Origin: Xenorhabdus indica | GTDB taxonomy: Bacteria; Pseudomonadota; Gammaproteobacteria; Enterobacterales; Enterobacteriaceae | NCBI RefSeq assembly: GCF_014467235.1 | Contig: NZ_NKHP01000004.1 | Location: 16,351-80,350 of the forward strand | Reading direction: 5' to 3' | Length of the DNA stretch: 64,000 nucleotides | Shown here: positions 18,816 through 30,400 of the stretch, piece by piece | How positions within the stretch are numbered: position 1 is the first letter of the stretch | How the letters are laid out: each line of letters begins with the position of its first letter | Notes under the pieces: generated by a model | Told to the model about the DNA's origin: nothing | Seen by the model: the letters and a program-made list of their open reading frames with translations, nothing else | Databases searched by the model: none | Position numbers and translations under genes: made by a program

Positions 18816-19715
18816 TTACAATAATTCAGCCGCTTTCAAGGCATTCTCAACTGAAATTTGCCCTTCTTGCGTCAATGAAATCATTGGCAGACGCAATGTG
18901 TCACCGGCAATTAACCCCAGTTTATGACAGGCCCATTTAGCTGGCGCCGGGCTAGGTTCAACAAATAGTTTATGATGCAATTCCATCAATCGGCTGTTCA
19001 GGCTACGCGCTTGCACAAATTCGCCGCGACGAGCCAACTCGCAAATTTGTGCCATTTCTGCGGCAGCCACATTCGTTGTTACCGAAATAACCCCTTTTCC
19101 ACCAAGATGCATGAAATCGAGAAAACTTGCATCATCACCACTTAGCAGAATGAAATTTTCATCATTAACCAATTCTCGGATCTGACTGACACGACTTAAG
19201 TTCCCTGTTGCTTCCTTGATTGCGATAATATTTTTCAATTTCGCCAAGCGTGCAACAGTCGATGGCAGCAAATCACATCCAGTACGAGATGGTACATTAT
19301 ACAGAATTTGTGGTAAGTCGGTATTCTCAGCTATCGCTTTATAGTGCTGATATAAACCTTCCTGTGATGGTTTATTATAATAAGGTGTCACAGACAGGCA
19401 ACCAACAACTCCCGTATTTTCAAAGCACCGGGTCAGTGAAATTGCTTCCGCAGTCGCATTTGCGCCTGTTCCGGCAATAATCGGAATACGGCCATCAGCG
19501 AATTCAAGTGTTGTCAGTACAACATCGACATGCTCATCATGAGTCAGTGTGGCACATTCTCCGGTTGTCCCAACAGAAACAATTGATGATGTACCACTGG
19601 CGACATGATAATCAATCAATTTTTTCAAACTGGCTTTGTCAACCTGACCAGTTGAATCCATCGGTGTGATTATTGCAACCATACTGCCCGTAAAATCGAA
19701 GTGACCACTCTCCAT
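18816..19715 (-). CDS. dapA: 4-hydroxy-tetrahydrodipicolinate synthase DapA
   Basis: First committed step of the diaminopimelate/lysine branch: condensation of pyruvate with aspartate semialdehyde (cytosolic aldolase-fold tetramer). The Schiff-base Lys is in IIAIKEATG (about residue 164), Tyr in [10 protein letters not shown] (about 136), and GTTGECATL binds substrate. I chose the ATG at 19715 because AGAGGA lies 7 nt before it; the ATG at 19721 is only 1 nt from that site. About 299 aa, slightly longer at the N-terminus than E. coli DapA (292). It is the first gene of dapA-bamC(-purC), divergent from gcvR. Confidence 0.97.
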   Translation of the reverse strand: MESGHFDFTGSMVAIITPMDSTGQVDKASLKKLIDYHVASGTSSIVSVGTTGECATLTHDEHVDVVLTTLEFADGRIPIIAGTGANATAEAISLTRCFENTGVVGCLSVTPYYNKPSQEGLYQHYKAIAENTDLPQILYNVPSRTGCDLLPSTVARLAKLKNIIAIKEATGNLSRVSQIRELVNDENFILLSGDDASFLDFMHLGGKGVISVTTNVAAAEMAQICELARRGEFVQARSLNSRLMELHHKLFVEPSPAPAKWACHKLGLIAGDTLRLPMISLTQEGQISVENALKAAELL

Positions 19716-19961
19716 TACCATTTCCTCTTAACTGAACCTTACACTGCAAACAAGAAAATCATGGTACTTTCTTGTCATAAGGAAGGAAACTCTTTAACCA
19801 TACGATTTCAATGAATTTTGTTAATACCAAGTGTAGACGATTAAACAGAGATTATAATCATGCTCTTTCTCCCATAAATGCCATTGACCTTCTCCTGATC
19901 ATTTTTTATGTTTAATAACGACATGTATAGCAGACATCTACCATAGATAAGGAAAATCGCT

Positions 19962-20519
19962 TTGCCAAAACCAAAACAACATTTTTTAGTGATCACTGCT
20001 CTCGGTGCAGATCGCCCTGGTATCGTCAATACCATTACCCGTCTTGTGAATACATGCGGCTGTAATATTGAGGACAGCCGTCTGGCAATGTTTGGCGAAG
20101 AATTTACCTTTATCATGCTGCTATCTGGTAGCTGGAACTCGATTACCTTGATTGAATCCACTCTGCCCCAAAGAGCGGCTGAACTTGAATTACTTGTTGT
20201 GATGAAACGTACTCGCAGCGGCGCTCAGACAAAATTTCCTTCAATGGTTTCAGTCCGGGTAGATGTAGATGATTCTCCTGGTATTGTTGAACGTTTCACT
20301 AATCTGTTCACAACCCAGAATTTCAATATTGCTGAACTGGTATCAAAAACCCATCCAGTTGATGAAAATATGCCCGCTCGTTTGCAGATCCAAATTACAG
20401 GCCATAATCCACTGGATGATAATGGGATTGTATTTAAAGAAACCTTTTATCGCCTGTGCACCGAATTGAATGCGCAAGGCAGTATTAATGTGCAGGAAGC
20501 GTTGGATGGTAAAGCTTGA
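19962..20519 (+). CDS. gcvR: Glycine cleavage system transcriptional repressor GcvR
   Basis: 185-aa protein with two ACT domains that binds GcvA in the presence of glycine and blocks activation of the glycine cleavage operon. It opens with LVITALGADRPGIVNTITRLV and CGCNIEDSRLAMFGEEFTFIMLLSG, typical GcvR; the second ACT domain begins near residue 95 (VSVRVDVDDSPGIVERF). The start is TTG, with AAGGA about 8 nt upstream, because no ATG fits the conserved N-terminus. It is divergent from dapA as in E. coli. Downstream, where bcp normally lies, the NRPS gene begins from the other side. Confidence 0.95.
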   Translation: MPKPKQHFLVITALGADRPGIVNTITRLVNTCGCNIEDSRLAMFGEEFTFIMLLSGSWNSITLIESTLPQRAAELELLVVMKRTRSGAQTKFPSMVSVRVDVDDSPGIVERFTNLFTTQNFNIAELVSKTHPVDENMPARLQIQITGHNPLDDNGIVFKETFYRLCTELNAQGSINVQEALDGKA

Positions 20520-20585
20520 GTACACTCGCCATGATAGGAGTTGGCCCCAGAGCAGATTTTCCGCATGGACACCTTTAGTTAAAAC

Positions 20586-20619
20586 CCCACCTTACTTTAT
20601 CGAATAAAAATAAGGTGGG
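20586..20619. terminator. Bidirectional terminator between gcvR and NRPS-1
   Basis: Arms CCCACCTTA / TAAGGTGGG with additional A/T pairing inside, between the convergent gcvR and NRPS-1 stops. Placement and GC-rich base suit termination of both transcripts. Confidence 0.65.
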
Positions 20620-20631
20620 ATCACCGGATAC

Positions 20632-21429
20632 TTACCTTGCTAACGCCGTATTAAGCGCCTGAGATAAAACAATTCTATTTTCTTTCTCCTCAAATAAACT
20701 GGAATGATTACCAGGTATCGCAATCAACCGCATTAAAGAAGTTGGCATCACTTCGCGCCATCCTAATGAACAGTCCATAATTAAAGAGGTCTGTTCGGAA
20801 TCTGTGGAAGCTGACGGAGATATAGAAGGAGAAGTATCTATCGCATAGAACTGATGTAATGTCACTGTCAATGTTTCTGGCACATAATCTTTCACTATTT
20901 GCGCATAATTTTCTCTCTGTTCCATCTGTTTTGCGGCTAAATCTGCACGCAAATTTGAGGGGTATAATCCTAATTTCTGAGCAAACTCAATTAATTGAAC
21001 CCAATTTAATTCATCAACTTGTGGATACAATGCTGCTATCACCTCAGTGTGTTTGTTACCTGATTGCCTTTCCAACTCTGCCAGGAATTGATGTTTTTGA
21101 GTTCCCTGCTCCCTGAAACAGTGAGGAGCATATGTATCAATCAGTCCGAGGAAATTGACCTTATCACCACTATTCAACAGTTGCTGAGCAATAGCATAAG
21201 CCAGTATCCCACCAGAAGAATAACCACATATCCGGTATGGGCCCTCAGGCTGAACGGCTTTCATAAAGGTGATAACTCTGGCGGCCAGCATTTCCATTGT
21301 CGATATCAGTTCCTCATTCATAGAGGGCCAGGGTAAGGCATAAATCGGATAACCTGACTGGATATGTTCAGTCACCCCGAAAGCATAGGAATAATCACCT
21401 ATTCCAGTGGGGACAAAGAATAAAGGTGG
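20632..21429 (-). other. NRPS-1 type I thioesterase domain
   Basis: About 265 residues. Nucleophile motif GYSSGGILAY, acidic residue in GLIDTYAPH, His in IPGNHSSLF. It begins at PPLFFVPTGIGDYSYAF. It releases the finished chain by hydrolysis or macrocyclization; the sequence does not show which. Confidence 0.9.
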
Positions 21430-24400
21430 CAATGTTCCGCCAGAACGTACAGTAACGGCCCTGTTTTGTGGCTGAGACAATCCGTCTGATATGATTTTTG
21501 CAGCCAGTTCTGCCAGCACTGGGAATTGGAACAGTGCATTCAAGGTACAATACAGACCACGTTTTGTTGCAAGGTTTATCATTCTCATAGCAAGTAACGA
21601 ATGACCACCCAATACGAAGAAATTATCATACCGTCCCACCTGCTCGACGTTCAGCAACTCTTGCCAAATTGCTGCAAGAGTAATTTCCGTCTCCCCTTGT
21701 GGTGCTTCATACACCTGACGAGCAAATGCCGCTTCGCCCGGTGCCGGCAACGCGCGGCGATCCAGCTTGCCATTTGGTGTTAACGGCAGTGCTTCCAAAC
21801 GGACAAAGGCGGCCGGCACCATATAATCAGGTAAAAGAGCACTCACATAATTACGCAGATGATTAACCAACTCGTCATCGGGTTCTGCCACGACATAGGC
21901 AACCAGACGCTGCTCCTGCCCTTCTCCCAATGCCAGTACCACGGCGTCATTCACTGCCGGATGCTTTGTCAGTTTAGTTTCAATTTCTCCTGGCTCTACC
22001 CGGAAGCCCCGGATTTTGATCTGATCGTCATTGCGTCCCAGGAATTCTAGATTGCCATCCGGCAAATAACGCGCCAAATCGCCGGTTCGATACATCCGTG
22101 CATCAGGTTTATCACTAAATGGATCTGGCAGAAAACGTTCAGCCGTCAGTTCTGGTTGGTTCAGATACCCCCGTGCTACCCCCACTCCACCAATATACAT
22201 TTCTCCAATGCAACCTAATGGCACGGGTTGCCCATATTTGTTCAGCAAATAAATACAAGTATTACTTATCGGTTGACCAATTGAACGAGCATCCTCTGGG
22301 GAGAATATCTCCTGACAAGTCGCAATTACGGTATTTTCAGTAGGGCCATAAGTATTTAATAACTGTAGGTGATGGGTTTCCTGTGCAAACCAATCCTGAA
22401 TAGCGCGCTTTTTCACCGCCTCGCCACCAATAATGATTAACCGGAGGCAATCCGGTAATTGTAATGTATTATTTCTGGCGGCCAGTTCAGACCAAAACAG
22501 GGTCGGTAATGACATGATCGTGATACAGTACTGCCGGGCCAAAGAAATAAATTCTTGTATAGAAGACAACCAGCTATCATTACGTATCACCAACGTAGCC
22601 CCATTACATAACGATGCGAAAAATTCTTCGATCGATGCATCAAATGCAAATGATGAAAATTGCAGCATCCGGTCTTGCTCTGTGACAGCGTAGATCTCAT
22701 TAAAGCCGAGAATACGTTGGTAAACAGCCTGATGTTCTACCATCACCCCTTTCGGTATGCCAGTCGAACCCGAAGTATAAATCACACACGCCAAATGCTG
22801 TGGTGTCAGTGTTGCTACCCATGGATTATCGACCGGTTGCTGATCGAAAATCGTATTCGGATCAAGTATCACCAAATCAGTAAACCGTTTCCCCCCCAAT
22901 GCTACTTGCCCTATCCTGTCTGCTAATAATACTAACGGGGCTGTGTCAGCCAAAATATGCACCAAACGTTCACTTGGATAAACGGGGTCTAGAGGTACAT
23001 AAGCTCCTCCCGCTTTTAGCACCGCCAGCAATCCCACCACCATAGCTGGTGAACGAGTCACACAAATTGCCACTCGCTGCTCCGGCTTTATACCCAATGC
23101 AATCAGCCGATGAGCTAACTGATTGACCCGGATATTTAATTCGGCATAACTGAAGGTTTGTTCTTCATATACTAACGCCGTAGCATCCGGTGTTTTCTCC
23201 ACCTGTTGTTCAAATAACTGATGAATACATAACGTATTAGGATAAGTTATCTCTGTGACATTCCAGGTTTTTAACAACAGATTCCATTCCGCTTGTGGCA
23301 AAATTCCCAATTCCCGTATCGGGGTTTTGGGCGCTTGTTCAAGGGCCTCTACCAAACTTTCCAGTGCTTGTTGCATATAACTGCATATCCGTTTCGGATC
23401 AAATGGCTGTACTACCTGAGCCGTTAGGCCCAAAGCATCACCCAGATCCTCTACTGACAATGTTAATGGATAGTTAGTACGCTCCTGTGCGTCAATAAAT
23501 TCAACATCGGCCATCATTTCATCGACAGTGGTTGACGGCACATTATGTCGGTAGTTTAGCAATGCACTAAAGAGTGGAGTGTCACCCTGTACACCACTGC
23601 AACGCTGAGCCAGCGCCAATGACGCATGTTCATGCTCTAACAAACCAGCCAATCGGCTATGCGCTATCTGTACGCTCTCGCATACGGAGGTCTCATCCAT
23701 ATCCAACCGCAATGGCAAGGTATTGATAAACATCCCCATACCACTATCAGTCCCTTTTCCTCCCGCCATACGCCCAAACAGCACCGTACCAAACACCACC
23801 TTTTCCTGCCCGCTGGTATGTGATAACACCTGTGCCCAAGCCACGTGACATAAAGCTGCTAAACTGATATTCAGGCGTCTGGCCTGATTACGAAGGCTGT
23901 CATTCAGAGTGAACGTCAGCATCTGGTGATATTCCGTCATTTGTAAATCACTGCGATACACTTCCATCAGTCCAAACGGTAACGTTGGCTCTTCCACCTC
24001 AACCAGCATATCGGTAAAGAAATGAATATGTTCTTCTTGACTTACCCCCATCCGTGCCTGAGCAATCAAATTCCGGAAGGGAACCGGATCAGGCAGGTGA
24101 TTCTCTTCACCAGACAGATATGCCCGAACTTCCCGATTCATCACATCCAGTGTGGTATGGTCACCGATCAAGTGATGCTGATGCCTCAACAAGAGCCAAC
24201 GGCCATCCGTTTTTTCCTGTGCAATCACAAAGCGCAACAACGGTGCCTGCCTCAGATCAAGGCGATAGTGACGTGGATCAAAGCGTTGAGCCAGTTGCTC
24301 ACTCACCGGGCCATCAGCCGGATCTAATGTCAGTTCCGTGACTGATAAAGAAGCCTGACGCCAGACTACCTGAACCGGAACCGATAAGCCTTGCCAGATA

Positions 24401-27400
24401 AAAGCGGTACGCAGGATATCGTGCCTATCAACGACCCGTTGAACGGCTGTCAAATAACGGTCCAATAAGGCTCTGTCAGCGAAAGCTTGTTGAGTTATCA
24501 ACAGGTAGGTATCCCCTTTATTTTCCAATAAATGGTGGAACAAGATACCATCCTGTAGCGGAGACAAAGCATAGATATCCTGAATATTAGCAAGCCCACC
24601 CGGTACTTGCTCAATAATGGAGTCGATGTCAGATTGCGTCAGATCAACCAGAGGTAACATCTCTGGGGTAAGCGTCGTGGTTGCCGAGGTAATGATATTA
24701 GGTGGCACTTCCACAACCTGATGCTGACCTAATGACTGAGCCAGTTCAAACAGCACCGGAGACTGAAACAGATCACGCACCGTCAATGCTAAGTCCTGGT
24801 GACACAAGCGTTCTACCATCCGTACAGCCAGCAATGAATGACCGCCCAACGCAAAGAAATTATCATATCGACTTATCTGTTCAACACCCAATAACTCCCG
24901 CCAAATCGCCGCCAAAGCCGTTTCCAGTTTTCCACTTGGTGCTTCGTAAATCTGGTGAACAAAGGCTTCATTGTTCAGAGCAGGTAATGCCTGACGATCC
25001 AATTTTCCGTTTGGCGTCAATGGAAATGCATTCAGTTGTACAAACGCGGTTGGCACCATATAATCTGGCAAGAGGGTACTCAAATAGGTATACAGACTAT
25101 TAGGCAACGCCTCATCAGCGTGTGCTACCACATAAGCCACCAGACGTTTATCCGGTCCATCATCTAAGGTTAATACCAGCGCTTCACGTACCAGCGGGTG
25201 CTCTTCCAATCGGGTTTCAATTTCACCCGGTTCAATGCGGAAACCACGGATTTTCACCTGCTGGTCATTACGGCCGACAAATACCAGATTGCCATCCGGC
25301 AGGTAACGAGCCAAATCTCCGGTGCGGTACATACGTGCCCCCGGTTGATGGCTAAATGGATCCATCAGAAAACGTTCCGCTGTCGGCTCAGGGCGATTAA
25401 AATAACCGCGGGCTACACCTGTACCACCAATATATAACTCGCCTACTGTTCCCAATGGCACTGGCTGACCATAAGTGTCCAGCAGGTAAACACGCATATT
25501 CGCAAGGGGCCGGCCAATGATATTGGCTTGTTCTGTGCTTTCATTCAGGCACGAAATCGTCGTGGTAATTGTCGCTTCTGTCGGCCCATAGCAATTCACC
25601 AAAACAGGCCGTTCCCGGTGAACAGATAACCAGCGTTCCAATTCATGATGAGGTATCGTTTCCCCGCCAATACACATGACCCTTAAGCCCTTATAAATAC
25701 TGCCTTCATTAGCTTCAGCAATGACCCGCCAAAATTGAACCGGAATTGACAGATAACTAATTTGATAAAGTTCGCACAGACGCCAGAATTCCTGTGCGCT
25801 GGATATCCACTGATTTGTCCGCAATACGAGTTCTGCACCCTGGGTTAGTGCACAAAATATTTCTGATGCACAGACATCAAAAGAAGGATTGCAGAACTGC
25901 AATATCCGATCAGACGCATTAAACGACCATTTCCTGCTCAGTGCAGTAATTTGATGGACCAGTTGCTGATGTTCAACCATCACGCCTTTTGGTGTACCGG
26001 TCGAACCGGAGGTATAAATCACATACGCCAGATGCTGTGGAGTCAGGGCAAGTACCTGTGGATTATGTACCTGTGAATTGAGTACCTGTAGATTGTTCTC
26101 CGGCTGATGTGGCAACACATTAGGATCGAGTACCGTTAAATCAGCAATGGCTTTCTCACCCAAGGCAAGACGTCCGGCCTTATCCGCCAGCAGGATAGCA
26201 GGCTCTGAATTCGTCAGAATATGCGCCAGGCGTTCACCCGGATAATCAGTATCCAGAGGTACATAGGCTCCGCCCGCTTTCAACACAGCCAACAATCCTG
26301 CTACCATCGCTGGTGAACGTGTTACACAAACCACTACCCGCTGATCAGGAGTTATACCCAGTGTGATCAATTGATGTGCTAGCTGGTTAGCCCAGGCATT
26401 CAGTTCCGCGTAACTGAATTTTTGTTCTTCATACACGAGCGCTGTTGCATCCGGGGTTTTCGCTGCCTGTTGTTCAAACAACTGATGAATATATAACGTG
26501 TCAGAATACGTAGTTTCAGTTGTATTCCACGTTTCCAGCAATAATTTACGTTCCACTGGCGACAAAAGATCGATTTTTCCGACCTGTTGTTGATGGTCAG
26601 CCACCATCGCTTGCAATACTGTCTGTAAGTACCCGATATGCCGCTCAATGGTTGGTTGATCAAACAGAGCCGTAGCATAATGCAGTGCTCCAACTATCTG
26701 CTCATTCTCCTCAAACAGGCTCAGTTCGAGATCAAATTTAGCTATATTAAAGGCCTGATCCATGGGGGTAACAGCCAGTCCCGGCAGTTCCCAATCCTGG
26801 CGTTCGTTGTTTTTCCCGGTCAGGCTTTTCCCGGTAAGACTTTGTCCGGCAAAGCTTTGTCCGGTAAAGCTTTGTCCGGTAAAATTCTGCCAGGCAAACA
26901 TCACCTGAAACAGCGGTGTATGTGCCAGACTACGTGGCGGTTGTACGATTTCCACTACCTGTTCAAACGGCAGGTCCTGATGTTCCTGTGCTGTCAATGC
27001 GGTTTGCCTTACGCGCGCAAGTAATTCAGTCACATTCGGTTCATTTGATAAATCAATGCGCAAGGCCAACGTATTAACAAAGAAACCGATCAGGGATTCC
27101 ACTTCCTGATGGCCGCGGCCTGCACTCGGAGTACCTATAATCAGATCATGCTGACCTGACAAGCGCGACAAAACCGTGGCCCAGGCTGATAACAGCGTCA
27201 TAAATAAGGTGACACCATGCTGTTTACTCAGGTGCTTGAGGGACGCCGTTAATTCTGTCCCCAGATTAATGGCGATAGCATGCCCGGAAAATGATTGCTC
27301 CAATGGACGAGACCGATCAGTCGGTAAGTCCAGCAAAACAGGAGCATTTGCCAACACCGTTTTCCAATAGTCAGACTGAATTTGTACCCGTTCCGATGAT

Positions 27401-30400
27401 AACCACTGACGCTGCCATGCGGCATAATCAGGGTACTGAATCGCCAATGGCAGCAACGGCTCGGTATTTCCTGCCAAAAGAGCCGTATAGAGGGCACTCA
27501 GTTCACGGATCAGTATGCTTATAGACCAGCCATCTGACACAATATGATGTTGAGTCAGCAGGAAAACATAATCATCATCAGCCAGTTGTATCAATTTAGC
27601 GCGAATTAAGGGTCCCTTAACAAGATCAAACGGTGTTTCCATTTCCTGTGTACATAAACACTCAATTTCTTCATCTGCATCAGGTGAATTACGTAGATCA
27701 TGTTTTTTCATCGGCAGACCAGATGCAGCCGGTAATAATTCGACCTGAGGCTGACCATTAATCGTGATAAAAACTGAACGCAGCGCTTCATGGCGGGCAA
27801 ACAGAGCATCAAGTGCCTGCTGCCAGGCAGTCATATCAAGCTGACCACGCAAGCGCAGAGACATCGGGATAAAATAGGTGTCACCAACGCCCTCAAATTG
27901 TGTCAGGAACCACAGGCGTTGTTGAGCAAATGATAACGGTAAGTGACTCTCACGGGATATTGGCAAAATAGCAGGAAGTTTATTGCTATATTCACCCAAT
28001 CGACGTTCACCAAACTGACTTTTCATCTCCTCAGCAAAAGCAGCCAAGATTGGGGATTTAAACAGTGTCACCAGAGGTAGCTCAATGCCTAAAGTGATTA
28101 TCCGATTCATCATTTGTATCGCCAGTAATGAATGACCACCCAGGGCAAAGAAATTATCGTGCCGACTAATCTGCTCAATCCCTAGCAATTCTCGCCAGAT
28201 AGCCGCCAGAGCAATTTCCATTTCTCCTTGTGGTGCTTCATAAATCTGGCGGGCAAAGGCTTTCTCGTCTGGTGACGGTAGTGCCCGGCGATCCAGCTTA
28301 CCATTTAGCGTTAATGGAAACGCATCCAGACGGACAAAAGCGGCCGGCACCATATAGTCCGGTAATAAGGCACTCAGGTGGGCACGCAGGCTGTTCGCTA
28401 ACCCTTCATCGGTTTCCGCCACCTTCGCTTCTGTGTCTCCCGTTTCTGTTACCACAGTTTCCGTTACCACATAAGCCACCAGCCGCTTATCCTGCCCTTC
28501 TCCCTGCGCCAACACCACCGATTCCCGCACCGTTGGGTGCTCTACTAACCGGGCTTCAATTTCCCCCGGTTCAATACGGAAGCCACGGATTTTCACCTGC
28601 TGGTCATTACGGCCGAGAAACTCCAGGTTACCATCCGGCAGATAACGGGCTAAATCCCCGCTCCGGTACATGTGCGCATCTGGGCTATCACTGAACGGAT
28701 CGATAAGGAAACGTTCAGCGGTTAATTCAGGCCGGTTCAGGTAGCCCCGTGCCACTCCCACTCCGCCAATATACAACTCACCCATCGCCCCTGGCGGCAC
28801 CGGCTGATGATGCGCATCCAACAAATAAATCTGGGTATTCGCCGTTGGACGCCCGATAGGCACCGCGGAATCGGTATAGTCTGACGGACACTGCCAGGTC
28901 GTGGCACATACCGTTATTTCGGTCGGGCCGTAGACATTGAACAGAGTAACCCGGCCACACAGCGCCTGGATTAACGCCGTACTGGGCGCTTCTCCCGCCA
29001 ATGTCAAAGTGAATTTTTTCGTTAATACCGGTACATCTGCCCCGTCATTAAGCAGAGACGGTGTCAGACAAACATGTGTCACCGCTTGCGCTTCCAGATA
29101 ACGCCATAGCTGGATTGGGTCCTGACGCACATGGTCTGTGGGAATAACCAGCATAGCACCGCTGCACAGTGTCATCATGATTTCCCAGACACTGGCATCA
29201 AAACTCAATGAAGCGAACTGCAACACCCGGCTCTCCGCACCAATTGCAAATTGCGTAATTTTCTCCTGAATCAGGTTGACCAATCCACGATGTTCGACCA
29301 TCACCCCTTTCGGGGTGCCGGTCGAACCGGAAGTGTAAATCACGTACGCCAGATGGCGTGAAGTCAATACCGGTATCTGCGGGTTGTTGTCCGGCTGGTC
29401 AAACTGGACATTCGGGTCGAGCACGTTTAGTTCTGCCAATGCGTGTTCACCCAATACTGACCGGCCAAGACGGTCTGCCAACACTATCAACGGTGCCGTA
29501 TCCCTCATATTGTCGGCCAGACGCTCTCCCGGATAAGCCGGGTCCAGCGGCACATAGGCCCCACCGGCTTTTAAGACGGCCAACACCCCGGCCACCATGG
29601 CCGGGGAACGTGATACACAAATGGCGACCCGTTGCTCCGGTGCTACACCCAGAGCGATTAACTGATGTGCCAGCCGGTTAGCCCAGGCATTTAATTTCGC
29701 ATAACTGAGCACTTGGTTTTCATAGACCAGTGCGGTGGCCTGTGGCGTTTTCACCACCTGCTGTTCAAACCACTGATGAATACACAACGCCTCAGGATAC
29801 GGGGTTTCCGTCATATTCCAGGTTTTTAATAACAGTGTGCGTTCTGCTTCTGGCAGGATATCCAACTGCCATACCGGTGTTTCCGGAGCCTGCTCCAACA
29901 CGCCTGCCAGACTTTCCAGTGCCTGCTGCATGTAACTACATATCCGTTCTGGCTCAAATGGCTGCACTATTTGTACTGTCAGGCCCAGTGCTTCGCCAAA
30001 ATCCTCCACCGATAATGTTAACGGGTAGTTGGTCCGCTCCTGTCCATCAAGAAACTCAATCCCCGCCATACTGTCATCTATTTCCACCAGCGGTGTATTG
30101 TGTCGGTAGTTAAGCAGGGAGCTAAAGAGAGGCGCTTCGCCTTGTATGCCACTACAACGCTGAGCTAATGCTAATGAAGCATGTTCATGCTCCAACAATC
30201 CAGCCAGCAGATTATGTGCAGCCTGTACACACTTACGTATTGGGGTGTCATCCATATCCAATCGCAGCGGCAAGGTATTAATAAACAGCCCCATCCCGCT
30301 ATCCGCACCTTCACCCGCCTGCATACGTCCAAACAATACCGTGCCAAATACCACTTTCTGTTGCCCACTGGTACGCGACAGCACTTGAGCCCAGGCGACA

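Larger units (their letters stand above)
24675..27979 (-). other. NRPS-1 module 5: C, A (unassigned, same as module 3), T
   Basis: LCL C domain (HHIVSDGWS) with five copies of the FTGQS-type pentapeptide loop repeat. The A code is identical to module 3 (D-V-S-S-C-G-C-I-T), and the A-domain DNA is nearly identical to module 3 over about 530 bp. Boundaries are approximate. Confidence 0.75.

Noticed and set aside
26810..26886. Short repeats as a CRISPR-like or regulatory array
   Set aside because: The unit is 15 bp, has no spacers, and stays in frame as FTGQS-type pentapeptides inside a C domain.
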